From positions 53,158,703-53,222,702 of the forward strand of contig NC_060065.1 in assembly GCF_020283565.1 (NCBI RefSeq): a stretch of DNA of 64,000 bases, given 5' to 3'. The DNA comes from Trifolium pratense (lineage: Eukaryota > Streptophyta > Magnoliopsida > Fabales > Fabaceae). Of this stretch, positions 10,036-20,644 are shown one piece after another; the first letter of the stretch is position 1, and the number at the start of each line of letters is the position of its first letter. Below the pieces are notes generated by a model. That model saw nothing but the letters and a program-made list of their open reading frames with translations. It ran no database searches and was not told the origin of the DNA. The position numbers and the translations under genes were made by a program.

Positions 10036-11460
10036 CTAGGATTTGCTAAGGGGAGTATAGTTGCTGAACGTGCTAGGAGGTCCACGGGGTTCCCTAGGCC
10101 TTTCGCCTCTTCGTCTTCCTCCTCCTCGGCTGAACTGTTCAGCATTTGAACGAGGAGCAGGTTGACTGTTTCCTGCTCGCCCATAACGGGCAGCATCTGC
10201 AGCTTGTTGCTCTTCATATTGGATATAGGGTTGAGATTTGAGGAGGAGGTCGCCAAAGGTGCGCGGTTTTTCGATTCCAACGGCTTTAGCAAAGTCGGAG
10301 TTTGGCCTAAGGCCCCTCTGGAGCAAGTATTTCTTCATATCATCGGTTGTTTCTACCTGGACGGCTTCTTTGTTGAACCTCTCTATGAAGCTGCGGAGAG
10401 ATTCGTTATCAGCTTGGAAAATGGCGTCCAGGACTGCTTCGGTCTTTGGTTGCTTGCGGGAAGCAGTGAAGTGTCTGCGGAATTGGTCGGACAGATCCAT
10501 CCATGAGGTTATGGAGCGAGGAGCTAGGCTGTGGTACCAAGCCATAGCTCCCTTTCTCAGAGTAGTTGGAAATATTCTGCATCTAATTGCTCCACTGACC
10601 CTCAAGAAGTTCAGGGTAGCATTAACTGATGCGATGTGTTCGTCTGGGTCAGAAAGTCCATCATAAGCTGGGAGAGGAGGTGGTCGCTCACATCCCTTTG
10701 GAACGGGTGCTTGAAGTATGTCGTGAGATAAAGGGCAGCGGGGATCATCCTCGTCACTCTCATGTGAGTTTAGGGGAGGTGAGCCCTCACGATCAGGAGT
10801 TGGGCTCCTGGAGAATTGGTCAGTGTGATGGCTGCGGCTTGCTGGCTGCCCTTGTTTGGTCATTAAGCTGAGTCCCTGGGGGGAATGACGACGAGGAGGT
10901 GTTCGGTCCACAATTTTTCCTTTCTTCACATTCGGAGAAGATATACCCTCGCGGGGAGGGGAGACATGGTCTCTTTTTCTGCCAGGTTGCTCGATCCTCT
11001 CAAGGGCAGGTCGTCGTTGTCTGACAGTTTCCTGACGAGGAGGGGATGGAGAAGTAGGAGCTCTCCTCGGGGGAGAGTTATTCCTTGAGAATCGCTGGTT
11101 CCTTTCCAAGCGATCAAGTCTCATATTCTGCTCGTCCATTCGGCGATTCTGGCCCTGGAGAGCTTCGGTGGTTTGCTTTAGGGCAGCTATGAGTGCTGCT
11201 AGTTCAGCATTGGTAACTGAAGCAGTGGACAAGTCGGTTTCTGCTGATCTGCCCTGCTCGGACTGAGGGCGCTTCCCTGCCTGCTTCTCAGTCAAGACGA
11301 CCAGGTCGCCGTCCTCAGAAGTCCAGGAAGTTTCCTGCCCGTCTCTAGGGTCAGACTCGGGGAGGGCCTGGAGGTCAGTGATGAGAACAGGAGGCAGACG
11401 GGGAGAAGAAGGAGGAGCAGCGTCCTCAACGTCATTGTTGAAATGAGATGCACTGGCCAT
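10036..11460 (-). CDS. gag: Gag protein of gypsy element, ended by an in-frame UAG
   Basis: 474 residues starting at the ATG just inside the 5' LTR. The N-terminal part is disordered and rich in Ser/Pro/Arg. A Retrotrans_gag-type domain lies at about 285-380 (AMAWYHSLAPRSITSW, then a conserved FIERFNKE). The frame closes at UAG (10036-10038). Beyond this codon the same frame stays open for 63 codons, with a zinc knuckle, and runs straight into pol. The gag knuckle is thus cut off from gag by a single codon. The element either uses stop readthrough, or this copy carries one nonsense substitution. Gag would form the particle and bind the genomic RNA. Confidence 0.93.
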   Translation of the reverse strand: MASASHFNNDVEDAAPPSSPRLPPVLITDLQALPESDPRDGQETSWTSEDGDLVVLTEKQAGKRPQSEQGRSAETDLSTASVTNAELAALIAALKQTTEALQGQNRRMDEQNMRLDRLERNQRFSRNNSPPRRAPTSPSPPRQETVRQRRPALERIEQPGRKRDHVSPPREGISSPNVKKGKIVDRTPPRRHSPQGLSLMTKQGQPASRSHHTDQFSRSPTPDREGSPPLNSHESDEDDPRCPLSHDILQAPVPKGCERPPPLPAYDGLSDPDEHIASVNATLNFLRVSGAIRCRIFPTTLRKGAMAWYHSLAPRSITSWMDLSDQFRRHFTASRKQPKTEAVLDAIFQADNESLRSFIERFNKEAVQVETTDDMKKYLLQRGLRPNSDFAKAVGIEKPRTFGDLLLKSQPYIQYEEQQAADAARYGRAGNSQPAPRSNAEQFSRGGGRRRGERPREPRGPPSTFSNYTPLSKS

Positions 11461-11530
11461 GATGAAAAAGTGATTGATTGGTTTTGTTCTTTGGTTTACT
11501 TGCTCGAAACAAAGAAGGGGAGAACTCAGA

Positions 11531-11548
11531 TCCCCACAGTCGGCGCCA
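11531..11548 (-). other. Primer-binding site of the gypsy element
   Basis: One base inside the 5' LTR the minus strand reads TGGCGCCGACTGTGGGGA. This is the TGGCGCC-type primer site common in Tat and Athila elements. The exact primer tRNA (Arg- or Asp-type have been reported) cannot be decided by eye. Confidence 0.8.
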
Positions 11549-11549
11549 C

Positions 11550-12004
11550 TGATCTTAACTGTTGATCAGAACAGGTAGAAGGCCAGCTGGAAGTCCGTTG
11601 AGCAGGTGGTAGGCAGCAAGTCCGAGCAGATGATCCACGGAGGGGGGGGTTGTACCTGCAGGTGCTCCGATGCCTAAGTCAGTAAGGGTAGAGAGCAAAA
11701 GAGATACTAGAGAGAAGTTAGAGAGAGAGAGTAATTGTGATAATGAATAGTGTTCTACCTTGCTCTCCCAAGAGGGAGAGTATTTATAGCCCCCAGCTCT
11801 GGGCCAAAGGTCCTCTTAATGGGCTGGACTAGCCAAGGCCCATTAAGAGGGACTGCCAAGATATTACCCTTAGATAGTGGGTAGAGTAGTAATTTTACCC
11901 TATCTTGGTTGAGAGGTTGTGCCATGCTGACATGGCGGTGATTGGGCAAGCCATGTGGACTTTGTGAGGGTCTAGGTGGACTAGCATTAGTCTAGTCCAG
12001 AACA
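11550..12004 (-). repeat. 5' LTR of the gypsy element
   Basis: Identical by eye to 876-1330. A minus-strand TATA box CTATAAATA lies at 11781-11790 and should drive gag-pol transcription toward lower coordinates. The copy at 12005-12009 of the target duplication ATTAT follows directly. Confidence 0.97.
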
Positions 12005-12009
12005 ATTAT

Positions 12010-14041
12010 GTAAACTACACAAGTGCTTATCATGATATTGAACTTTTAGATGAAAAGGATGCACCAAAAAACCAACACATGTACTATTAATGAATGCCAA
12101 CATGACACTACAAAGACCATTCAAAACAAAATTATACCACACCGATTAGGGCATTAATCAGGCTAACCCAACAACTATGATAAGAAAAATAAAAGCTATA
12201 TCAGTCAACATACATATACTAGTACACTGTCCACTAAAAAACAAACGAACCAACATAACCAAAGCCTAATCAAGTCTACAACACCACCTATGTTACCGAT
12301 TAAGGAACCACTAATTAACAACCTGCCACACAAGAAGGCACTAGAATTTAATTTGCATCTTATATAACCATACACCAAGATCAATCTAATCCAAAAAAAT
12401 AAAAAATATCAAAATTGAGATGACACATAGTGATTATTTTACACACACTTTCAATTTACAACATTTGGTAAAAGAAGAAAATCAATAAAGATTGTGATAA
12501 ACAAACAAAAACTTAATTTAGTAGTAGTGTATTGAGGAGGAATGACAATGATTTTACTATATAGTTTTTTTTTTTTTTGACTTAATGATTTTACTATATA
12601 GTTATAGGTGGCAAATATGTACATTTTTCCTCTAACGGAGAGGGAATAAACGGTTTGATGAGGCGAAAGAACACGTTAACGAAATTTTGGGTAGAAAAAC
12701 AAATGAGGAAAGATTAATTAAGATGGTGATACATACATTACTTCAAGCATAGTGAGATGAAGACTTCAAGTAACACCTGGAAGCAACCAAAAGGTCAAAT
12801 AAATTTTATATTTTTTATATAAGTCAAATACTACTACATGTGAAGACAATAGTATTATTAAGCAGATTTAAATGTATTTTTAGTCCTTTATTTTTATATT
12901 TTTAAATTTTTTATCCTTTTTAAAAAACTGTGGTCTAACTTTCATTTTAATGATGTGGAGCTACAATTGTTAATGTGACAAGGATGATTGGGAAATGTTT
13001 TTTTCCACGCCATTAGATTATTTCCATATCATATAAAATTGAATGATTAACTAATGAAATTAAATAAAAACAAATAATTATTTTTGATTAAGAAAAATAT
13101 CTGGTAAGTGACTTAGAAAAAGAAGAACCCTAATTTCTATTAAGCCTCAAATCTTTTCTTCACCTTCTACAATTATCGACCGATCTCCATTGAAACTTCA
13201 CCTTTTATCCTTGTTACAAAGAATTTCAATTAAATTTCACTTTTTCATGGCTATGCTTTCCTTATAAGCAAAGGGCTTGCTTAATAAAAAAAAATCATTA
13301 AGTGTTTGAGTTGCCTAATTGTCATTCTCGTGTATCAATATCATCAGCATGTTTATTGTCGAGAAGAATTGGTTGTATTTTAGAAGAGTTGCGCAATTTT
13401 GTGGATAGTTTCTTAGCTCATTGTGACAACACGCCTCCGATTATTAGTTTTCAGCAATCTACAACAAACAAATTCATCTCCATCATTCTTTTTCACCATG
13501 TCTACCATTTCAATTGAAAAGCTACATTGAGGTGGGTTCCTCTTCCCTCTTCTTACATGTATGAGTGGAGTTTAAGATTTTGATTCTAATTTAGGTATGA
13601 ATTGATCCTGCATGCATTAATTGTCTAATTGGTTGTTATGTTAATTTTGGTTAATGGTATGAACCATATTCATGTAATTTGAGCATCCATTGTTAATGCA
13701 TATAAGACGTTTGATAGAAGAATTAGGTAATTGTGCTTAAACCCGTATAGACATACATACCTTAGTCCTCAATGTTCATAACTTTTTCCCATAGATGGAT
13801 TTGAAGTGAAACTTAAACTCAATTTTTTATATTGCCTTTTTAAAATTTTAATTTAATTTAATTTAATTGCACCTTTTTATTTGTGAAATAAGCATAAGCG
13901 GCCCATTGTATGCCCAAAGTCCACATGATGCCTAAAATAAGAGAAAATGCGGGATTTTTTGTTTTTTTACAAGAACATATGGGATCTTTTGTTAACTAAA
14001 AGATTGGATTTGATATTTTTTTTTTTGAACAAGCCAAAATG
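12010..14041. other. Intergenic AT-rich DNA
   Basis: No gene recognised. The 13302-13517 plus frame is unremarkable. Text at 12860-12990 ('agtcctttatttt') resembles common plant repeat ends. A micro-insertion lies at 12547-12603, listed separately. Confidence 0.5.
12547..12603 (-). mobile_element. Tail-only micro-insertion with 20-bp direct repeats
   Basis: AATGATTTTACTATATAGTT occurs at 12547-12566 and again at 12584-12603. Between them are only 12 T and GACTT, which read on the minus strand as AAGTC then an A-tract. This looks like a retroposition reduced to its tail. Similar structures occur at 31237, 45462 and 58661. Confidence 0.65.
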
Positions 14042-14059
14042 ATATATATATATATATAT

Positions 14060-14455
14060 GGGGAGGGATCAAATTACACCGGTGTAACATTTGAGTAATG
14101 TTACACCGCTCAATAACGCTTTAACGAATTCAAATTTTACAAAATTCACCGTTGGATTGAAAACTTATATCGTATAGATCATATATGTTGAATTGTATAA
14201 AAATCATAAATCGTTTGATATGTTTTTGAGATAGATCAAGATTAATGGTATTCAATAAAAACGCATAAACCATTAATTTTCATCGGTCTCAATAACATAT
14301 CAAACGATTTTAGATTTTTGTAAAATTCAACATGGATGATCTATACGATATAAGCTTTCAATCCAACGGTGGATTTTGTAAAATTTGAATTCGTTAAAGC
14401 GTTATTGAGCGGTGTAACATTACTCAAATGTTACACCGGTGTAATTTGATCCCTC

Positions 14456-14458
<3 letters not shown>
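14060..14458. mobile_element. Long foldback MITE inside a TA tract
   Basis: The 399-bp unit begins GGGGAGGGATCAAATTACAC and ends with its inverse complement. Nearly the whole length pairs as two arms of about 190 bp around a centre near 14260. TA repeats lie on both sides (14042-14059 and 14459-14544), so a TA target is plausible but the duplication cannot be delimited. No coding capacity. Confidence 0.9.

Positions 14459-14544
<86 letters not shown>
14459..14544. repeat. (TA)43 microsatellite
   Basis: An uninterrupted TA run of 86 bases. It directly follows the 3' end of the minus-strand LINE remnant and may be the LINE's own tail, into which the MITE at 14060 inserted. Chance 'IYIYIY' frames across it are meaningless. 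Confidence 0.95.
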
Positions 14545-14546
<2 letters not shown>

Positions 14547-15250
14547 TAATAGTCTTTTAGCACAAGGCGTGCCAATAAGACCAAACAAGGTTACAAATAA
14601 AGTCAACAATACAGGAACCAAAAGAAACTAAACAAGGCTCAAGCAAAACAAAGGACTAGACCACCAACTATAGAAGTTCAAAGCTAAAGTGCTACTCGTC
14701 GCTTTCAACCACCGATAAGAGAACGTCTTGATCTTGTCCAACATATGATGCACCGAGTTTGCTGAGCCTGTAAACAATCGATGATTTCTTTCGGTCCACA
14801 CAACCCAAACACAAACAAGCCATACGAGCTGCATGAAAGAACGTCGAGCTCTAGAACCACCTGCCGAATCCGTAAACTGAACAAAGTGTTCTGAAAGAGT
14901 CTGAGCAGTCACCGGAGAAGAACCAATCCAGGAGCTGACAAGTGACCAAAGAGAGTCAAAAGAGCTGCAATAGAGGAACAAGTGTTGAGCCGTCTCAACC
15001 TCTCCGCAACCAGAAACACAAAGATGAGCCTCCGTAGATAAAATCCCTCTAGTAATCAGGTTTGCTTTGGTAGGTAACCTGTCCCGCAAGAGTCGTCAGG
15101 CACAAATGGAAACCTTCAAAGGAACCTGACGGTGCCAGATAAGTCTTGATGCAGCATCCAGAGTAACTGCATCCTGAGTCGTCAGAAGCTGATAAACACC
15201 ACGAACTGTGTAACCGTCATCCAAGTCAGTCCGCCACTGCCACCGATTTG
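14545..15250 (-). pseudogene. 5'-truncated LINE remnant (zinc-binding RT C-terminus)
   Basis: Minus-strand frames encode the region known as zf-RVT at the C-terminus of plant LINE reverse transcriptases. Visible text includes WQWRTDLDDGYTV, VPLKVSICA, then LLRDRLPTKANLITRG, a CGEVETAQHLFLYC zinc site, and WTERNHRLF. One stop (15096-15098, TGA where the family usually has Trp) splits the frame, and the RT and endonuclease parts are absent. The 3' side ends against the (TA)n tract. A dead copy. Confidence 0.85.
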
Positions 15251-15485
15251 ACTTATTTTTGGACTTATGAAAATAGTTTATGCAAATAAATAAATTTTTA
15301 TGTTCATTCATAAGGTTTCACTAACAAAAATTATATCTTTATAAGTTATCTTTTCATAAACTTTTTTTTTTAAGAAGCTAAATTAGCTTACGCAAATTGA
15401 CACCAGAGATAATCGAACATGAGACCTTAAGGAGGAGCATATTCTCAGGTCCCAATCTGATATCATCAGACCAACCTAAGTGAAT
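15251..15485. repeat. MITE fragment and SINE-like remnant
   Basis: 15260-15357 ('cttatgaaaatagtttatg...') matches a family also at 39330-39400 and, less well, 63471-63640. At 15375-15480 the minus strand has tRNA-promoter-like boxes (GGTTGGTCTGATGA and TGTTCGATTATC), suggesting an old SINE. Orientation and ends are uncertain. Confidence 0.4.
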
Positions 15486-16006
15486 TTATAATACAAAAAA
15501 ATTATTTAAATAAATTATTTCGCATAATTAAATCTAACCTAATGAATGTGTCCATGGAACATAAGGAAGCTGACAAGCCTTTTTATAATTGATTATATAA
15601 TTTTACATAACTTATAAAATAGTAATTAAAACAAATATAATAATTAGGCTTGGGTTTTTAAGAAATCTTTAAATCTAACCTTTTATGTAATTCTGATTGA
15701 ACGAAAAATAATAATTAATTAAAAAAATTAAGACAAGAAAATATTTATTTCATTATATAAGACGTTATTTGAAAATTTTACTAATTTTCTTTAAAATGAA
15801 AACACAAAAAACACTAATGAATATTTTTATTTTTATTTTTATTTTGCCCGTAGTCAAAATGATAAGCACCACTAAAACTTAAACACATTTGTGAAATATT
15901 GAGTTTGAATTTAGGAAAAACCTCTAACGTAGCAATATTGACTTGTTAATTGTTATAGAGAAAACACTAAGTATTACATATAGTTTTTTTTTTTACAATA
16001 GAAACC

Positions 16007-16219
16007 TTAATTTATATCATTGATCAAAATGTTTTCAATACAATGAGGAATCGACTCAAAAATACGGCGACTAGACATGGAATATGCCGCTCGTGCTAGG
16101 CCATGAACAATCATATTCACTTGTCTCTTTATAAACCTCACCTCAAAATTAGGATTCGACGCTAATAATGATTTAATGATAGAAATCAACAAACTAACAC
16201 AGAAATTCCTACATTGCAT
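16007..16219 (-). pseudogene. RNase H-like (RVT_3) fragment
   Basis: 70 residues, including VRFIKRQVNMIVHGLARAA, match the end of the RNase H domain found at the C-terminus of many plant LINEs (typical pattern RRxxNxxAHxLAR). The N-terminal half with the first catalytic Asp is missing. A retroelement scrap, not a gene. Confidence 0.7.
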
Positions 16220-16998
16220 CGTAGTTATTAATAAAACTCAAAATTTATGTGGCTTCAAATCTAATGTGGAAATGTACTCCATAGTAGGAAAATTCAATAT
16301 AGGCGACTTCTGGATGTGACGACTGACGAGTTACCTGGTATGGAGGCAAAGTATTCAAGCCACACTTTACTTAGATACTAACACTATTTAAGGTTTTTTC
16401 TAGAGAAATATTAATTTATTTATTTTTAACCGTAAGTAATATTAATAGTTAGTTTATTAGTCACATAACAAAATAACTTATTTCATTTAATAAGTACGCT
16501 TTAATCATACAAAAATAAAAATTAATCGCTATTAATATTACATAACTAAATAAAAATAACTTATTTAAGAGTCACTAAGTTTATGCTCCTTGTTTTTAGG
16601 CTTTCCTTTATAAAATTCACCATTCAAATAAAACTTATTTTTAAAATTTGTATTTCACAAAATAAAAAAATTAGATTTTAGTGGGTAGTCCGGTAAGCCC
16701 GACGGGCCAGCCCAATGCAATCCATGAAAAAGATAGTTCCGATGGGCCGGCCCAAAAAGGCCCGATTGTTTTCCTGAGTTTTTTTTAAGCCTGGTATGTC
16801 TTAAGATACAGGGTTAGTGGGCCGGCCCAGTAACCCAATCAATTTTAACAGCTCTATATCTATATCTAGGGCCGGTCCTATCGCTATCGCTTACAAATTA
16901 ATTTATGTGTCTAATATTTATCCCCCTTTATTTATTTAAGCGCATATTCATGTGCACCATATCATCTACCAAATCTAGCTTTATTCTAAAGTAGCAAA
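16220..16998. other. Upstream region of the chitinase-like gene
   Basis: 16680-16840 contains repeated GGGCCGGCCCA blocks (near 16746 and 16820), a GC-rich motif in AT-rich surroundings, possibly a decayed repeat. No convincing TATA box is seen close to the ATG; TTTATTTAAG near 16929 is a weak candidate. Confidence 0.35.
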
Positions 16999-17910
16999 AT
17001 GGAACTTCCCATTCCTACACTATGCTTTGTCCTTTTAATCCTAATTACTTCCTTTTTTGCATCAACTATACAAGCTGCAAACTCAAATCTATTCCGAGAA
17101 TATATTGGAGCTCAATTCAAAGGTGTCAAATTTTCAGATGTTCCTATAAACCCAAATGTTAATTTCCATTTCATTTTATCCTTTGCTATTGACTATGATA
17201 CTTTAGCTTCTCCTACAAATGGACAATTCAACATTTTTTGGGACAACCAAAATCTTAGCCCTTCACAAGTTTCTTACATAAAAAATCAAAATCCAAATGT
17301 CAAAGTTGCTCTTAGTCTCGGTGGAGACACCGTTCATGGCAATTTGGCTTATTTCAATCCATCTTCGCCCGATTCATGGGTTTCGAACGCGGTTTCTTCA
17401 CTAACAAGCATAATCAAGATGTATAACTTAGATGGAATTGACATTGATTATGAACATTTCAAGGGAGATCCTAGTACATTTTCCGATTGCATTGGAAGGT
17501 TAATTCAAACATTAAAAGATAATAAGGTAATTAGTTTTGCTTCAATTGCGCCATTTGATACTGAAGAAGTTCAAAGTCATTACTTAGCCTTATGGAAGAG
17601 TCATGAGAACATTATAGATTATGTTAATTTTCAATTTTATGCATATGAAAAAAGTACCACGGTGGCACAATTTATTGATTATTTCAATAAACAAAGCTTA
17701 AATTATAATGGTGAAAAAGTGTTAGTGAGTTTTGCTAGTGGTGATGGAGGTGGTGGATTAGGACCAGGGAATGGATTCTTTGATGCATGTCGTATGTTAA
17801 AGAATCAGCAAAAGCTTAATGGTATTTTTGTGTTTTCAGCTGATGATTCTAAGGCTAATGGTTTCCCCTATGAGAAGGAAGCACAAGAGCTTTTGGCTAG
17901 TCCTAATTAG
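16999..17910 (+). CDS. Secreted GH18 chitinase-like protein
   Basis: 303 residues, intronless. Residues 1-26 are a signal peptide (hydrophobic core, likely cut after IQA), so the product is probably secreted to the apoplast or vacuole. The rest is a GH18 barrel. [10 protein letters not shown] (101-110) is the conserved third strand. [11 protein letters not shown] carries the full DxxDxDxE signature with D145, D148, D150 and the acid E152, so hydrolysis of chitin or related glycans is possible. Length fits the single-domain plant chitinase-2/RuBisCO-associated-protein group. It faces a paralogue (19127-19933, minus) tail to tail. Substrate is not shown by sequence. Confidence 0.93.
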   Translation: MELPIPTLCFVLLILITSFFASTIQAANSNLFREYIGAQFKGVKFSDVPINPNVNFHFILSFAIDYDTLASPTNGQFNIFWDNQNLSPSQVSYIKNQNPNVKVALSLGGDTVHGNLAYFNPSSPDSWVSNAVSSLTSIIKMYNLDGIDIDYEHFKGDPSTFSDCIGRLIQTLKDNKVISFASIAPFDTEEVQSHYLALWKSHENIIDYVNFQFYAYEKSTTVAQFIDYFNKQSLNYNGEKVLVSFASGDGGGGLGPGNGFFDACRMLKNQQKLNGIFVFSADDSKANGFPYEKEAQELLASPN

Positions 17911-18584
17911 ATTTCAATTATCTTTTTGTTCACCCATTATTATATAATTAAATAAAGGGTTGAACTTGTTTTAAGTATATTTTATAATTTTGTAACTTTT
18001 GTTTGATTTTCATATATTTTTCCCCTAATTTGAGCCCTAATTTTTGTTTTTTTATACCATAATATTGGTATGAAGTTTCCGTCAACGTTCACAAAAATTG
18101 AGTTATTTTTAAACTCATATTTAAGGAGATCAATACTCTTATATACTTGAACCAATTATTATTAGTTGAGCCTTGATTATTCTGTGTTACTAACACACAT
18201 GTCTATATGCTAATATTATGTTTATGGAGTTAATTAAGTGATGAGATGGTTGAGTTAGTCCAAGTCAAGTCAACACTTGTCACATGTGTAAATTTATTAT
18301 GTGGCCTTCCTAGTTTTCTAGAAAGACAATCCTCCTGGAATCAGTGCCCTTTCCTAGGGTCGTGTCTAGAAATTTTGGAATTTAGGCAAAGTGTTTTTAG
18401 AAATTAATCAAGAATATATTGACCTAAGTTTCAAGATAAAAGTTTTTATTTAGACCTTTAAAGTATTTTTGTTAGTATTTTTCTTATTGAAATTGGTCAA
18501 AGCTCCCTTCAATGTTTTATACATCGATTTTTTTTTTAATATCTTTAGATGAATGATAAATATCATTATAAGTCACATATATTA

Positions 18585-18843
18585 CTCTTTTCGTCTCAAT
18601 TTAATTGACACAGTTGACTGTTGTGCACTATTTACAAATATTGTTTTGACCTTATTTTTCTCCTAATAAACAAAAATAAATATTCTCATATAAGATATTC
18701 TTTGATTCGTCTAGATGAATGTTTTTGAAATATCAAATTTTTATAATTTTTACTCTTATACAATTAAAAATATTAATCGTCAAAGTTATGCACCGACATA
18801 CGTGAAATAGTCAACTGTATCAATCAAATTGGGACGGATAGAG
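18585..18843. mobile_element. Stowaway-type MITE
   Basis: 259 bp with terminal inverted repeats CTCTTTTCGTCTCAATTT and, at the other end, the complement of CTCTATCCGTCCCAATTTG. A TA dinucleotide lies at each side (18583-18584 and 18844-18845). Ends, TA target and size fit Stowaway (Tc1/mariner-derived). It lies between the two convergent GH18 genes. Confidence 0.88.
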
Positions 18844-19126
18844 TATAAGATTTGAGTTTGAATATGGATGAAGACGGTGTATATGAACTACCCATATAAC
18901 AAACATGCATAAAATATACAAGTCTTTTTTAACCCTTGAGATATATAAGTTAGGTGGAAGATTTTATCATCAATTCATCATCCATATGGATCTTATTTAA
19001 AAGTAGTCATGATATATATAGTACATAATATAGTATAGTTACTTCACCATCAAGCATACATTGCAACACACACACACACACACATAATTAAAGTAAATAT
19101 ACATACTTATACTTATACCATGTAGA

Positions 19127-19933
19127 TCATTCATTATTTGAATTTTGTTGATAGTAATTATGATAATGAATTGAAATGCCAGGACCTCTTCTTTTCTTGA
19201 GAATATCCATTCCTCCTAGAAAAAACACAATTGGTGACAAAGTAGCCCAATCTTCATTCTCAGCACTATACCCAGCAAACAATTTCTTCCTTGGATAAAA
19301 TTCCTTTACCAATTCATCATAAATTTCCACCAATTTATTTGGTGCAAAAATAGGAAAAACTTCATTTTGAAATTGATAATCAACCCAATCAATGAGATAA
19401 AAATAAGTTTTATACAATAAGAAATAAAATTCCTTATTGAGACCAAAAGATGGAGAAATTGAAGCTTCTTTTATAACACCATTTTCCTTTAATTTTTTTA
19501 TAAGTTGACCAATACATTCAACAAAGTCAACGGGTGAAGCATCAATTTGTTCATACAAAACATCAATCCCATCTACTTGAAGGTTAGAATCTTCTTTGTT
19601 TTTAATGATGTTTGTGAGTGATTGTGTTGCATTAAGAATCCATGATTTGTTGGTGCTTTGGGGAGAAAATGGGAATTTTGTGCCACGGTTACCTATACTA
19701 ATGTACACTTTAATGTTCACATTGGGGTATAGTTTTTTGAAATTAATGATAGATTCGGGTGTGATTTTTGTTGTGTCCCAAGTGGGTCTAAAAATTCCAT
19801 TTGAGGGTATGTTGTTTTGGTCATAATCTGTGGCAAATGTGAGGGCAATTTGGTATTCTTTTAGGAATTTGCTAGATATGAACACTTGTTGGAATGAGTC
19901 ATCGAATGTGTATTGCCTAAAGATAGACAACAT
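19127..19933 (-). CDS. RuBisCO-associated-protein-like GH18 paralogue, degenerate active site
   Basis: 268 residues, intronless, GH18 fold related to the gene at 16999 (shared text: FATDYD against FAIDYD, SLTNIIK against SLTSIIK). No signal peptide: the product begins directly at the first strand region, as in soybean RuBisCO-associated protein. The catalytic stretch reads VDGIDVLYEQI. D121, D124 and E128 are kept, but the third Asp of DxxDxDxE is Leu126, so chitinase activity is unlikely and a binding or storage role is more plausible (inference). The frame is whole, so it is not an obvious pseudogene. A TATA box lies about 90 bp upstream, and the leader contains CCCCA repeats. Confidence 0.88.
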   Translation of the reverse strand: MLSIFRQYTFDDSFQQVFISSKFLKEYQIALTFATDYDQNNIPSNGIFRPTWDTTKITPESIINFKKLYPNVNIKVYISIGNRGTKFPFSPQSTNKSWILNATQSLTNIIKNKEDSNLQVDGIDVLYEQIDASPVDFVECIGQLIKKLKENGVIKEASISPSFGLNKEFYFLLYKTYFYLIDWVDYQFQNEVFPIFAPNKLVEIYDELVKEFYPRKKLFAGYSAENEDWATLSPIVFFLGGMDILKKRRGPGISIHYHNYYQQNSNNE

Positions 19934-19942
19934 TGTTATTGT

Positions 19943-19960
19943 GGGGTGGGGTGGGGTGGG
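19943..19960. repeat. GGGGT/CCCCA pentanucleotide repeat in 5' leader
   Basis: Four GGGGT units on the plus strand (CCCCA on the transcript strand) lie about 10-25 bases before the ATG of the RuBisCO-associated-protein-like gene. The G-rich strand could form a quadruplex. Confidence 0.8.
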
Positions 19961-20020
19961 GATAGTAATAATTTTGATTAATATGGATTTTGGAATGAAA
20001 AATTTGCCAACATAGATTGT

Positions 20021-20032
20021 CCTTTTATATAG
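20021..20032 (-). promoter_or_regulatory. TATA box of the RuBisCO-associated-protein-like gene
   Basis: The minus strand reads CTATATAAAAGG, a strong plant TATA box, about 90 bp before the ATG at 19933. Confidence 0.75.
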
Positions 20033-20644
20033 TTTTTTATTAATTTGTGATTGGAAGTGGAAGTCTTCTTTAGGGTTAAAGACTCAAATGGAAGTTATAT
20101 ATGGAGTTAGCTTCAAATTATATCTAAGATTAATTATTACAATTCAAGAGAAACTTATTCCAACAGCAATAGCTATACTATTTCACCAACTTCTCTAGCT
20201 AAGTGAATATTTTAGCTACTCCTCATTGGCTACTTATGGATGTAATCCTAGAAAATAAAGGTATTTTAATTTGTAAAAAAAAAGGAGAAAGTGAAAAACA
20301 TTTAAAATAAGATATTTTCTTTTGGCACCCTACCTACTTCTTGCTAAGTATTATCATTTTTACCTTTCCACCACTTAAGTATCGGACCTTATGAAAAATT
20401 GATAAGTGAATAGATATATTTTGATAAATTCGTAGTGTGCGAGAAATTAAGTAAGGTGGCAAAAGCAATCCTCTTAAAATAAAGTTCTTCGGCCCAATAA
20501 AACAAAGCTCTTAATTTTTTTTTTTTTTTTTTTGTAGAGTTAGATATCGAAGGATTCATATGCATGAAATTAAGGATGATGTTATTGACACCTTCTTGAT
20601 TCATTTTTTACGTAAAAAAAAATCATTTTCATACCTCCTATTTA

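Larger units (their letters stand above)
876..12004 (-). mobile_element. Complete Ty3/gypsy LTR retrotransposon, Tat lineage
   Basis: An 11,129-bp element is bounded by two 455-bp LTRs (TG...CA) and by the 5-bp target duplication ATTAT at 871-875 and 12005-12009. Transcription runs on the minus strand. The order is 5' LTR (11550-12004), primer site, gag (11460-10036), pol (to 5638), a non-coding region holding an oppositely oriented gene, purine tract (1331-1344), and 3' LTR (876-1330). Pol carries protease, RT, a first RNase H, a second RNase H with a complete D-E-D-D set, and integrase. The dual RNase H and the antisense gene between pol and the 3' LTR are known marks of the Tat lineage. 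I see no LTR differences by eye, so insertion is recent. One in-frame UAG separates gag from pol. Confidence 0.97.

Noticed and set aside
13302..13517. 71-residue plus frame
   Set aside because: No recognisable domain, no promoter signal, and AT-rich non-coding surroundings.
14424..14631. Long Ile-Tyr repeat frames on both strands
   Set aside because: They are direct translations of the (TA)43 microsatellite.
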